Shown here: one piece after another, positions 1 to 5,699 of the stretch
Layout: every line of letters begins with the position of its first letter
Position numbering within the stretch: position 1 is the first letter of the stretch
Made by a program: the position numbers and the translations under genes
Source of the DNA: Flavobacteriaceae bacterium
Lineage (GTDB): Bacteria; Bacteroidota; Bacteroidia; Flavobacteriales; Flavobacteriaceae
DNA length: 6,071 nt
Direction: 5' to 3'
Assembly: GCA_030633285.1 (NCBI GenBank)
Contig: DAOVTC010000071.1
Location: forward strand, 1 to 6,071
Notes under the pieces: model-generated
Told to the model about the DNA's origin: nothing
The model's database searches: none
What the model saw: the letters and a program-made list of their open reading frames with translations, nothing else

Positions 1-1
1 A

Positions 2-664
2 GGAGCTTTAGCCGCTGATAAATATGGAGCTAAGCGAATTGAATTATGTACTGCTTTGTCAGTAGGTGGTTTAACACCAAATTTAGGATTGATTAGACGA
101 TGTGTTGAAAAATCTAATATTGAGGTTCATGTGATGATCAGACATAAAGAAGGTGATTTTAATTACAATGTTGATGATGTTGAAATAATGAAAATTGATA
201 TTGAGTTTGCAAGAAAAGTAGGTGCTCATGGGGTTGTCTTTGGTATTTTAAATAAATATGATGAAGTTTCTTATTTAAATAAAGAATTAGTAGATTTATC
301 TAGATCCTTAGGTTTGGAAATAACCTTTCATCGAGCATTTGATTTTGTTCCAGATTATAAAGTGGCAATTGAGAAAATAATTGAATTTGGATTTGATAGA
401 TTATTAACATCTGGTTTACAACTTACAGCAGAGGAAGGGATAGACATAATAAGAAGTTTACAATCTAATTACAGTGATAAAATTGAAATTATGGCAGGTA
501 GCGGAATAAATGTTTCAAATGTTTTAAAAATAGCAGCTACAGGAATTAAGAATCTTCATTTTACTGCACGAAAACCAAGTGATAATATAATTAAACTCTC
601 CATGGGAGAATTGATGATTGTAGATGAAGATAAAATTAAGAATATTATGGATAAATTTAGTTAG
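2..664 (+). CDS. cutC: CutC-family protein (copper homeostasis protein CutC), 5' end cut off by window edge
   Basis: The reading frame is open from base 2; 220 codons are visible and the true start lies roughly a dozen codons upstream. CutC-family signatures follow in order: GAKRIELC and GGLTPN near the N-terminus, VMIR...GDF, GVVFGIL, ITFHRAFD, GFDRLLTSG, IMAGSGIN and HFTARKPSD. This is the usual layout of the single-domain, cytosolic TIM-barrel family. CutC was named for a copper-tolerance phenotype in E. coli, but its biochemical role is unsettled, so the name is a family label rather than a proven function. The normally conserved MIRPRGGDF segment reads MIRHKEGDF here. A TTG at base 56 is an internal Leu codon, not the start, because conserved family sequence continues in frame upstream of it. 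The gene converges with the minus-strand nucleotidase pair. Family assignment is confident. Confidence 0.93.
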   Translation, partial: GALAADKYGAKRIELCTALSVGGLTPNLGLIRRCVEKSNIEVHVMIRHKEGDFNYNVDDVEIMKIDIEFARKVGAHGVVFGILNKYDEVSYLNKELVDLSRSLGLEITFHRAFDFVPDYKVAIEKIIEFGFDRLLTSGLQLTAEEGIDIIRSLQSNYSDKIEIMAGSGINVSNVLKIAATGIKNLHFTARKPSDNIIKLSMGELMIVDEDKIKNIMDKFS

Positions 665-707
665 CCTAATAAATACAGACTACTATAAACTGTCAACTGA
701 AGGCTGA
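661..707. terminator. possible weak stem at the convergent cutC / nucleotidase junction
   Basis: The end of cutC and the 60-bp gap beyond it contain a 7-bp pairing (TTAGCCT at 661-667 with AGGCTGA at 701-707, one T-G wobble). It encloses a 4-bp pairing (ACAG at 675-678 with CTGT at 690-693). It is the only GC-containing stem in the gap and sits where two convergent genes need a stop signal. The loop is long and no T-run follows on either side, so it is not a canonical intrinsic terminator. The call rests mainly on position. Confidence 0.18.
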
Positions 708-724
708 GAAATGCAAACTAAATA

Positions 725-1639
725 TTAAACAATTATACTTTTCCCCTTAGCGGATATATTTTTTTCTGTATCAAAATAAAAGTCAATTCTACCAACATTC
801 AGTCCCCATTTCCCCACTTGATTTATTAGCATATTTTCCCCTATTGCATTTTTAGTTACAGTAGGTTTTGGTAAAAAAGTATGGGTATGACCGCCAATAA
901 TTAAATCAATATTTTCAGTTAGTTTGGCTAAATTTAGGTCAGATATTTTGTTGGGATTTCGCTTATAATAGTATCCTAAATGCGATAAACAGATAATTAG
1001 ATCACAATGATGCTCTTCTTTTAATATTCTACTCATATCTTGAGCAATTTCAACTGGATCAATATATTTAGTTTCTTTAAAAAGTAATGGGTCAACCAAT
1101 CCATTCAACTCTATACCTATTCCAAACACTCCAATTTTGATACCATCTTTTATATAAATTTTATAAGGTTTGGTTTTGCCATCTAAAATGGTGTTTTTAA
1201 AATTATAATTTGCAATAAGAAAATCAAATGATGCATGTGGGAGTTGTTTATTTAAACCATCGATCCCATTGTCAAAATCATGATTACCTATTGTTGTAGC
1301 ATCATATTTTAATTTGCTCATCAATTTGAATTCTACTTCTCCTCCAAAAAAATTAAAATACGGAGTGCCTTGAAAAATGTCACCAGCATCTAGTAGAAGA
1401 GTATTTGGATTTTCAATTCTAACTTGTTCAATTAAAGAAGCTCTTTTTGCAATACCACCTAAATTGGGATAATTTGGATGTGTTGAAGCAAATGGTTCAA
1501 TATTACTATGTACATCATTTGTGTGTAAAATTGTAATGTGTTTATTGGTGTTTTGAGAACAAGAAGTTAATGATAGTCCGCCTAATGTTAAAAAAACACC
1601 TGTAGCTGTAGTTTGTGTGATAAATTTTCGTCGTTTCAT
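725..1639 (-). CDS. 5'-nucleotidase catalytic half: metallophosphatase-domain lipoprotein with Tat-like signal
   Basis: This 304-residue protein carries the calcineurin-type metallophosphatase domain of the UshA/5'-nucleotidase family and ends where the fused enzymes continue into their C-terminal domain. All metal-site motifs are present: HTNDVH (Asp42, His44), DAGD (Asp87), GNHD (Asn119, His120), LSHLG (His220) and GGHTH (His251, His253). It is therefore probably an active hydrolase of nucleotides, UDP-sugars or similar phosphate esters. The N-terminus has a twin-arginine-like KRRKFI at residues 2-7, a hydrophobic stretch, and a lipobox LTSC with Cys27, so export as a periplasm-facing lipoprotein, possibly through Tat, is inferred. 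It follows the C-terminal-domain gene by a single base and is almost surely co-transcribed and translationally coupled with it. The substrate cannot be read from the sequence. Some relatives of this family are phosphodiesterases or SoxB-like; the SoxB-specific context is absent. Confidence 0.93.
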   Translation of the reverse strand: MKRRKFITQTTATGVFLTLGGLSLTSCSQNTNKHITILHTNDVHSNIEPFASTHPNYPNLGGIAKRASLIEQVRIENPNTLLLDAGDIFQGTPYFNFFGGEVEFKLMSKLKYDATTIGNHDFDNGIDGLNKQLPHASFDFLIANYNFKNTILDGKTKPYKIYIKDGIKIGVFGIGIELNGLVDPLLFKETKYIDPVEIAQDMSRILKEEHHCDLIICLSHLGYYYKRNPNKISDLNLAKLTENIDLIIGGHTHTFLPKPTVTKNAIGENMLINQVGKWGLNVGRIDFYFDTEKNISAKGKSIIV

Positions 1640-1640
1640 T

Positions 1641-2402
1641 TTAATTTACTTTTATAAATCTACCATCAATTTTTGCATTTAATGTATCAATTTTGCTTAG
1701 GTAATCAATAATTGCATCTCTAACTTTAACTTCTACATTGAATAAACTTATGGGGTTTTTAAAAAAATCCATTCTATCACCGCCATGCTGTAAATAGTCA
1801 TGAGTTAAAACATAATAGTTTTTAGAAATATCAAAAGGTTTATTTTGAATTAGAATTTTATTTAGTTTTTCGTCTTTTATTTCTAATTTTAGATGAGATA
1901 TAGGGTGAGCTTCTTGTCTTTTTTCTAGATAATTAAATAGAGATTGAGCTTGCTTACCAGAGAGTTCGGCAATAACAAGCATATTTTCAAAAGGCATTAA
2001 CTCAAAAACATTTTTAACAGTAATATTTCCTTTTGGTATTACGGTTCTAATTCCACCATAATTAAATAAAGCAAAGTCTATGCTCTTTCCTGTTTTTTTC
2101 TTGAAAATACTATCCGATTTTTGAAAACAAATGTCAGCATAAATATTTCCTAATGAGCTCTCTAAATCACTTTCTTTTCTCGTTAATGTTTTAAAATTAT
2201 AACATAAAACCTTATTTATTTTATTTTGTAATTCATTTTTGTATGGTGAGATAAATCGGATAAAAGTTGAATCAGATTTAAAGTTTTGATTTACTTCAAT
2301 TTGTTTTCCTCTGATAGTTTTTACTTGAGTTTGCTCCTTTTTGCAACTTAAAAACAGGAATATTATTAAGAAGTAAAAAATTATATTTTTCATTATTTTC
2401 AT
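1641..2402 (-). CDS. 5'-nucleotidase C-terminal-domain lipoprotein (substrate-binding half)
   Basis: This 253-residue protein corresponds to the C-terminal 5'-nucleotidase domain, which in UshA-type enzymes binds the nucleotide base. Visible motifs are ESSLGNIYAD (81-90), FNYGGIRT (113-120, including the family's GGxR arginine, Arg119), ITVKNVFELMPFEN (127-140) and HDYLQHGGDRMDFF (201-214). No metallophosphatase motifs are present, so it is not catalytic alone and probably works with the product of the next gene downstream. A short signal peptide with lipobox FLSC and Cys20 marks it as a lipoprotein. The residues after the cysteine (Lys-Lys-Glu) loosely resemble the surface-export signals described in flavobacteria, but this is only suggestive. 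Met4 would give a typical 16-residue signal and may be the true start; the longest frame is given. No Shine-Dalgarno sequence is seen, and no good -7 box on this strand; TACATTTA at 2422-2429 misses by one base. Confidence 0.9.
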   Translation of the reverse strand: MKIMKNIIFYFLIIFLFLSCKKEQTQVKTIRGKQIEVNQNFKSDSTFIRFISPYKNELQNKINKVLCYNFKTLTRKESDLESSLGNIYADICFQKSDSIFKKKTGKSIDFALFNYGGIRTVIPKGNITVKNVFELMPFENMLVIAELSGKQAQSLFNYLEKRQEAHPISHLKLEIKDEKLNKILIQNKPFDISKNYYVLTHDYLQHGGDRMDFFKNPISLFNVEVKVRDAIIDYLSKIDTLNAKIDGRFIKVN

Positions 2403-2410
2403 TAGTTTTG
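2403..2410 (+). promoter_or_regulatory. putative -7 promoter element for the DUF6913 - dapA - ftnA group
   Basis: TAGTTTTG matches the Bacteroidota -7 consensus TAnnTTTG at every fixed position and lies 20 bp before the ATG of the first gene of the + strand group. Transcription would begin a few bases downstream, leaving a leader of roughly 10-15 nt. No clear TTG/TTTG -33 element is found at the usual distance, as that region is just T/A-rich. The box touches the start codon of the divergent nucleotidase gene, so any upstream contacts fall inside that gene. Confidence 0.45.
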
Positions 2411-2418
2411 TATAAACA

Positions 2419-2430
2419 ATGTAAATGTAA
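2419..2430 (+). repeat. tandem ATGTAA ATGTAA immediately upstream of the start codon
   Basis: Two in-frame copies of ATG-TAA abut the chosen ATG at 2431, giving three ATG codons six bases apart, the first two each followed at once by a stop. If the -7 box just upstream is real, both minimal start-stop units lie in the very short leader of the mRNA. They could capture initiating ribosomes or simply reflect the A/T-rich initiation region. They also show that the gene cannot start upstream of 2431 in this frame. Confidence 0.6.
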
Positions 2431-2958
2431 ATGAATTTAAAAGGATTAAAAAAAAAATCAGCTCTAAAGTTTTTAAGAAAAAACGATAAAAATAAAGAAT
2501 TTAATGTAGAAAGATCTTTAAAAAAAATTCATAAAATAGGCGTTTTAGCTGAAGCTGAATTGTTTAAAACTTATGATTTTACTAAAAAATTGAGTGAAAA
2601 TTTAGGTGTTAATCTTAATTATTTTAATATTATATTATTTCAAAATGTTAAAGCCAATAAATTAATGGATAGTTATGATTCTTTTACAGAAAAAGATTTT
2701 GGAATGTATGGTAAAATTAAAAATGTGAGTTTAAATAGCTTTGTTGAATCTAAATTTGATTTATTAATTAATTACAGTTCTGTTGATAATGTTTTTTCTC
2801 ATGTAGTATGTCTTCGCTCAAATGCTAAAATAAAAGCTAGCTTTAAAAATGAGGAGTTTAATTTTTATGATATAGCCATTGATATTAAAGGAAATAAAAT
2901 AGATACTTTTAATGAAGAACTTACCAAATATTTGCATATTTTAGAATTACTCAAATAA
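2431..2958 (+). CDS. DUF6913-like protein of unknown function
   Basis: This 175-residue soluble protein has no signal peptide or membrane segment. The N-terminus is very basic (many Lys in residues 4-35), followed by a helical stretch with EAELFKTYDF (41-50). The C-terminal half has features I associate with the flavobacterial DUF6913 family: FDLLINY (109-115), a hydrophobic segment with HVVCLRSNAKIKASF (124-138), YDIAIDI (146-152) and a terminal helix with FNEELTKYLHILELL. No catalytic or binding motif is recognisable. Placement upstream of dapA is something I recall from other flavobacteria, but it does not prove a role in lysine or cell-wall synthesis. The start is fixed by in-frame stops directly upstream. 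Codons 7-9 lie in a run of ten A, and a run of eight A follows near codons 30-33, both possible slippage sites. The family call is from memory of the pattern; the ORF itself is well supported by size and position. Confidence 0.75.
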   Translation: MNLKGLKKKSALKFLRKNDKNKEFNVERSLKKIHKIGVLAEAELFKTYDFTKKLSENLGVNLNYFNIILFQNVKANKLMDSYDSFTEKDFGMYGKIKNVSLNSFVESKFDLLINYSSVDNVFSHVVCLRSNAKIKASFKNEEFNFYDIAIDIKGNKIDTFNEELTKYLHILELLK

Positions 2959-2989
2959 ATTTCAATAGAAATTCATAATACAATTAAAA

Positions 2990-3874
2990 ATGGAACAACT
3001 TATAGGAACAGGAGTGGCACTTGTAACTCCTTTTAGATCAAATAACTCTATTGATTTTGATGCTTTAGAACACTTGGTAAACTATCAAATTGAAAATGGT
3101 ATAAATTATTTGGTAGCACTTGGTACTACCGGTGAAACTTCTACTTTGTCAAAAGAAGAACAACAGCAAGTAAAAAATAAAATTATTGAAGTAAATAAAG
3201 GTAGATTACCTTTGGTGGTTGGTATTGGAGGGAATAATACTCAATCAATAATTGAAGAATTACAATCTACAGACCTGTCTGATTTTTCAGCTATTTTATC
3301 TGTATCACCATATTATAATAAGCCAACACAAAAAGGTATTTATCAGCATTTTAAAGCAATATCAGAAGCAAGTCCATTACCAATAGTTTTATATAATATT
3401 CCTCATAGAACAGGAAGTAATATAGAACCAGAGACAGTTTTTCAATTAGCAAACGACTTTGAAAATATTATTGGAATTAAAGAAGCTGCAGGTGATTTTG
3501 AACAAGCGCTAAAATTATTAAGAAATAAGCCTAAAAATTTTATGTTTATTTCTGGAGAAGATAACTTAGCTTTACCTTTTACTTTGGCAGGAGGTTCAGG
3601 AGTGATTTCAGTAATTGGACAGGGTTTGCCAAAAGAGTTTACAAAAATTATATATTTAGGATTAGAAGGAAAATCAAAAGAAGCTTTTGAATTATTTTAC
3701 AAAATAATGCCCGGTATTGATTTAATTTTTAATGAAGGTAATCCTGCAGGAATTAAAACTCTGTTGAAGAAGTTAAATATTTGTGAAGTGAATGTTAGAT
3801 TACCATTAGTAAACGCATCATCTTTTTTACAACAAAAAATTAATATCTTTGTAGACACTTTTAAAAATAAATAA
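2990..3874 (+). CDS. dapA: 4-hydroxy-tetrahydrodipicolinate synthase
   Basis: DapA condenses pyruvate with aspartate semialdehyde in the cytosol, the first committed step to diaminopimelate and lysine. The 294 residues match the full family length of about 292. The TIM-barrel signatures are complete: TPF near the N-terminus, GTTGET (45-50), SPYYNKPTQ (106-114), YNIPHRTG (135-142) and GIKEAAGD (162-169). Schiff-base Lys164, Tyr135, Tyr109, Thr46 and Arg140 match the catalytic Lys161, Tyr133, Tyr107, Thr44 and Arg138 of E. coli. At the allosteric lysine site, positions matching E. coli His53, His56 and Glu84 are Lys55, Gln58 and Ser86, so strong feedback inhibition by lysine is doubtful (inference by hand alignment). 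The gene starts 31 bp after the DUF6913-like gene and ends 8 bp before ftnA, suggesting one transcript. The A-rich stretch before the ATG has no Shine-Dalgarno sequence. Confidence 0.97.
   Translation: MEQLIGTGVALVTPFRSNNSIDFDALEHLVNYQIENGINYLVALGTTGETSTLSKEEQQQVKNKIIEVNKGRLPLVVGIGGNNTQSIIEELQSTDLSDFSAILSVSPYYNKPTQKGIYQHFKAISEASPLPIVLYNIPHRTGSNIEPETVFQLANDFENIIGIKEAAGDFEQALKLLRNKPKNFMFISGEDNLALPFTLAGGSGVISVIGQGLPKEFTKIIYLGLEGKSKEAFELFYKIMPGIDLIFNEGNPAGIKTLLKKLNICEVNVRLPLVNASSFLQQKINIFVDTFKNK
3844..3851 (+). promoter_or_regulatory. possible internal -7 element ahead of ferritin
   Basis: TATCTTTG at the very end of dapA fits TAnnTTTG exactly and lies 31 bp before the ferritin ATG, a plausible distance for separate transcription of ftnA. 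There is no obvious -33 TTTG, and in DNA this AT-rich such 8-mers occur by chance about once per 1-2 kb per strand, so support is modest. Confidence 0.25.
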
Positions 3875-3882
3875 ATAAAATT

Positions 3883-4389
3883 ATGCTTTTACAAAAAATA
3901 GAAAATGCATTAAATAAGCAAATTAAAATTGAAGCAGAATCTTCACAAATATATTTAGCAATGGCTTGTTGGGCTGAAAATCAGGGCTTTGAAGGAGTAG
4001 CGTCTTTTATGTATGAACACTCCGATGAAGAAAGAATGCACATGCTAAAATTGGTTAAATTTGTAAATGAAAGAGGAGGTCATGCAAAAATTTCAGCTTT
4101 AAGTGCTCCTCCGGTTTCTTTCGGGTCTTTTAAAGAAATGTTTCAAACTTTATTTGATCATGAAGTAATGGTGTCTCAAAAAATTAATGATTTAGTACAT
4201 ATCACTTTAACGGAAAGAGATTATGCAACTCATAATTTCTTACAATGGTATGTTTCTGAGCAAATAGAAGAAGAATCTTTGGCAAGAAATATACTAGATA
4301 AAATTAATCTTATCGGAGATGATAAAGGAGGTTTGTATATGTTTGATAATGACGTAAAAATATTAACTGAAACTAATCCTCCAGTTTAA
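3883..4389 (+). CDS. ftnA: non-haem bacterial ferritin
   Basis: Ferritin is a cytosolic 24-subunit cage that oxidises Fe(II) and stores it as a mineral. The 168 residues match the FtnA family length and give the four-helix bundle plus a short tail. The ferroxidase ligands fall at the same numbers as in E. coli FtnA: Glu17, Glu50, His53, Glu94, Gln127 and Glu130. The additional third-iron-site acids Glu49, Glu126 and Glu129 and the nearby Tyr24 are also present. No haem-binding methionine of the bacterioferritin type is evident, so it is FtnA-like rather than Bfr. The motif EHSDEERMH (45-53) is typical. The gene begins 8 bp after dapA, with only an A/T-rich stretch before the ATG. It may be read through from dapA or expressed separately from a -7-like box at the end of dapA. 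No Fur-box-like palindrome was noticed by eye. Confidence 0.96.
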   Translation: MLLQKIENALNKQIKIEAESSQIYLAMACWAENQGFEGVASFMYEHSDEERMHMLKLVKFVNERGGHAKISALSAPPVSFGSFKEMFQTLFDHEVMVSQKINDLVHITLTERDYATHNFLQWYVSEQIEEESLARNILDKINLIGDDKGGLYMFDNDVKILTETNPPV

Positions 4390-4398
4390 ATTTAGTTA

Positions 4399-4423
4399 AA
4401 ATTTTATTAAAATATTAAAATTT
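4399..4423. repeat. A/T-only inverted repeat after ftnA
   Basis: AAATTTTA (4399-4406) and TAAAATTT (4416-4423) form a perfect 8-bp inverted repeat around a 9-nt loop, ten bases after the ferritin stop codon. The position suits a transcript end, but the stem has no G or C and no dedicated T-tract follows. It may be only low-complexity DNA or a bent or protein-binding site. Confidence 0.2.
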
Positions 4424-4462
4424 GTAGAGTTTACATGCTTTAGGAGTTTGTTATTGGTTTCT

Positions 4463-4470
4463 TAGATTTG
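4463..4470 (+). promoter_or_regulatory. upstream candidate -7 element for bamD - rpoZ - coaBC
   Basis: TAGATTTG is a perfect TAnnTTTG, 46 bp before the first possible bamD ATG. A TTTG (4447-4450) and a TTG (4454-4456) lie upstream, but closer than the roughly 19-bp spacing expected for a -33 element. It is one of two perfect boxes in this 127-bp gap. Confidence 0.35.
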
Positions 4471-4504
4471 GGAAAATAATTTTTAATAATACATTATAAA
4501 ACAT

Positions 4505-4512
4505 TAATTTTG
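4505..4512 (+). promoter_or_regulatory. proximal candidate -7 element for bamD - rpoZ - coaBC
   Basis: TAATTTTG fits TAnnTTTG exactly and ends only 4 bp before the first bamD ATG (4517). A transcript starting the usual 5-7 bases downstream would begin on or inside that ATG. It would then be leaderless or use the second in-frame ATG at 4526, which also gives the more typical lipoprotein signal peptide. The expected -33 position holds only TTTT. Confidence 0.4.
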
Positions 4513-4516
4513 CCAA

Positions 4517-5350
4517 ATGCAAAAAATGAAAAATTTAATATATACATTTTTAATAATTGTATTATTTGGTTCTTGTGGTGAATACCAAAAGGTATTAAAT
4601 AAAGGATTGAATGTTGATCGTTATAAAATGGCTGTTGAACTATATGAAAAAGAGGATTATAAAAAAGCTTTGCCACTTTTTGAAAAATTAGTTGGTCCAT
4701 ATGCTGGAAAACCTCAAATGGAACGTATTCAATATATGACAGCGGATTCGTATTATCATGAAGAGGATTATTCATTGGCTTCCTATTATTATTCAAAATT
4801 TATAGCAAACTATCCTGAAAGTTCAAAAGTTGAAGAGGCGGCATTTTTAGGCGCTAAAAGTTATTTTTTATCGTCACCAAAATATAGTATTGATCAACAG
4901 GATACTCAAAAAGCTCTAAATGCATTTCAAAATTACATAGAAACATATCCTAATTCTAAATTAATTATTGAAGCGAATAAATATTATTCAGAATTAATAA
5001 CCAGATTAGAAAAGAAAGATTTTGAAGTAGCAAAACAATATTATCATACTGGATATTATAATGCAGCTATAACTGCATTTGACACTTTTAATGAAGAACA
5101 TATAGGTTCAATTTTTAAAGAGGATGCATTGTACTTAAAGTTTAAATCAAGTTATGAATTGGGTATGAATAGTGTTTTGAATAAAAAAGAAGATAGATTA
5201 CTTAATACTAAAATTGCATATTCTAAATTTCAAAAATCTTTCCCTGAATCAAAAAAGATGAAAGAATTGGATAATATGATGAAGCAAATTGATAAAGAAA
5301 TAGTAAAATATAAAGAAGAAATTTCAACAATATCACAAAATAATAATTAA
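4517..5350 (+). CDS. bamD: outer membrane protein assembly factor BamD (TPR lipoprotein)
   Basis: BamD is an essential, periplasm-facing lipoprotein of the BAM complex; it binds BamA and helps fold beta-barrel proteins into the outer membrane. The 277 residues begin with a short signal peptide and lipobox FGSC (Cys20 from the first Met). The Bacteroidota-typical CGEYQKVLN follows, then helical TPR-like repeats over about residues 36-250. Examples are AVELYEKEDYKKALPLFEKL, SYYHEEDYSLASYYYSKFIANYP and AFQNYIETYPNSK, each with the aromatic and Ala/Pro pattern of BamD repeats. The last 30 residues are a charged helix ending in a polar Asn-rich tail. Met4 (base 4526) is an equally good or better start: it gives a 16-residue signal, and the nearest promoter box would place the RNA start at the first ATG. 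The gene heads a tight operon, with rpoZ one base downstream. Confidence 0.93.
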   Translation: MQKMKNLIYTFLIIVLFGSCGEYQKVLNKGLNVDRYKMAVELYEKEDYKKALPLFEKLVGPYAGKPQMERIQYMTADSYYHEEDYSLASYYYSKFIANYPESSKVEEAAFLGAKSYFLSSPKYSIDQQDTQKALNAFQNYIETYPNSKLIIEANKYYSELITRLEKKDFEVAKQYYHTGYYNAAITAFDTFNEEHIGSIFKEDALYLKFKSSYELGMNSVLNKKEDRLLNTKIAYSKFQKSFPESKKMKELDNMMKQIDKEIVKYKEEISTISQNNN

Positions 5351-5351
5351 T

Positions 5352-5687
5352 ATGAAGGATTATAAAAATACGGAAGCTCCAATAACAACAATTACTTTTG
5401 ATAAGACAAAAATTGAAGAGCCAACTCAAAATATTTATAAGGCTATTACAATTATGTCAAAAAGAGCTTCTCAAATAAGTGAAGATTTAAAAAGTGAATT
5501 GGTTGATAAACTAGAAGAGTTTGCAACTTTTAATGATAGTTTAGAAGAAGTTTTTGAAAATAAGGAACAAATTGAAGTTTCTCGTTTTTATGAACGCTTA
5601 CCTAAGCCTACTGCAATAGCTGTTCAAGAATGGTTAGACGGTAAAATATATCATAGAACTCCTGAAGAAAGCGATAATAATTTATAA
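5352..5687 (+). CDS. rpoZ: DNA-directed RNA polymerase subunit omega (Bacteroidota type)
   Basis: Omega wraps the C-terminal tail of beta-prime and helps assemble RNA polymerase. This 111-residue protein differs from the proteobacterial form. It has a polar N-terminal extension of about 25 residues, then NIYKAITIMSKRASQI (27-42), which corresponds to the conserved omega/Rpb6 helix with its KRA-Q core. Next comes LEEFATFNDSLEEVFENKEQIE (54-75) and the Bacteroidota-specific FYERLPKPTAIAVQEWLDGKIYHR (79-102). The gene lies one base after bamD and twelve before coaBC. That arrangement is known from flavobacterial genomes and strengthens the call, since the sequence itself is divergent and such genes are often left as hypothetical. 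Translation is probably coupled to bamD. The tail after residue 103 is short, acidic and likely disordered. Confidence 0.88.
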   Translation: MKDYKNTEAPITTITFDKTKIEEPTQNIYKAITIMSKRASQISEDLKSELVDKLEEFATFNDSLEEVFENKEQIEVSRFYERLPKPTAIAVQEWLDGKIYHRTPEESDNNL

Positions 5688-5699
5688 TATACATTAAAC

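Noticed and set aside
56..664. TTG at 56 as the start of cutC
   Set aside because: The frame continues upstream to the window edge with conserved CutC sequence (GAKRIELC), so the gene is truncated by the window rather than starting there.
725..2402. The nucleotidase pair as a frameshifted or pseudogenised fused ushA
   Set aside because: The domain order is inverted relative to the fused enzyme, each gene has its own signal peptide and lipobox, and all catalytic motifs are intact.
2958..2973. Perfect 6-bp hairpin AATTTC-AATA-GAAATT between the DUF6913-like gene and dapA as a terminator
   Set aside because: The stem is short, has one G-C pair, no T-run follows, and the spacing suggests the two genes are co-transcribed.
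4494..4796. A 100-codon minus-strand open frame overlapping the start of bamD
   Set aside because: It lies antisense to a confident bamD, has low-complexity His/Phe/Tyr-rich composition typical of AT-rich shadows, and matches no family I know.
5223..5429. A 68-codon minus-strand open frame across the bamD/rpoZ junction
   Set aside because: It is antisense to two real genes and made almost entirely of Phe/Ile/Leu/Tyr, the expected shadow of Lys/Glu-rich coding sequence; it is not a credible membrane protein.
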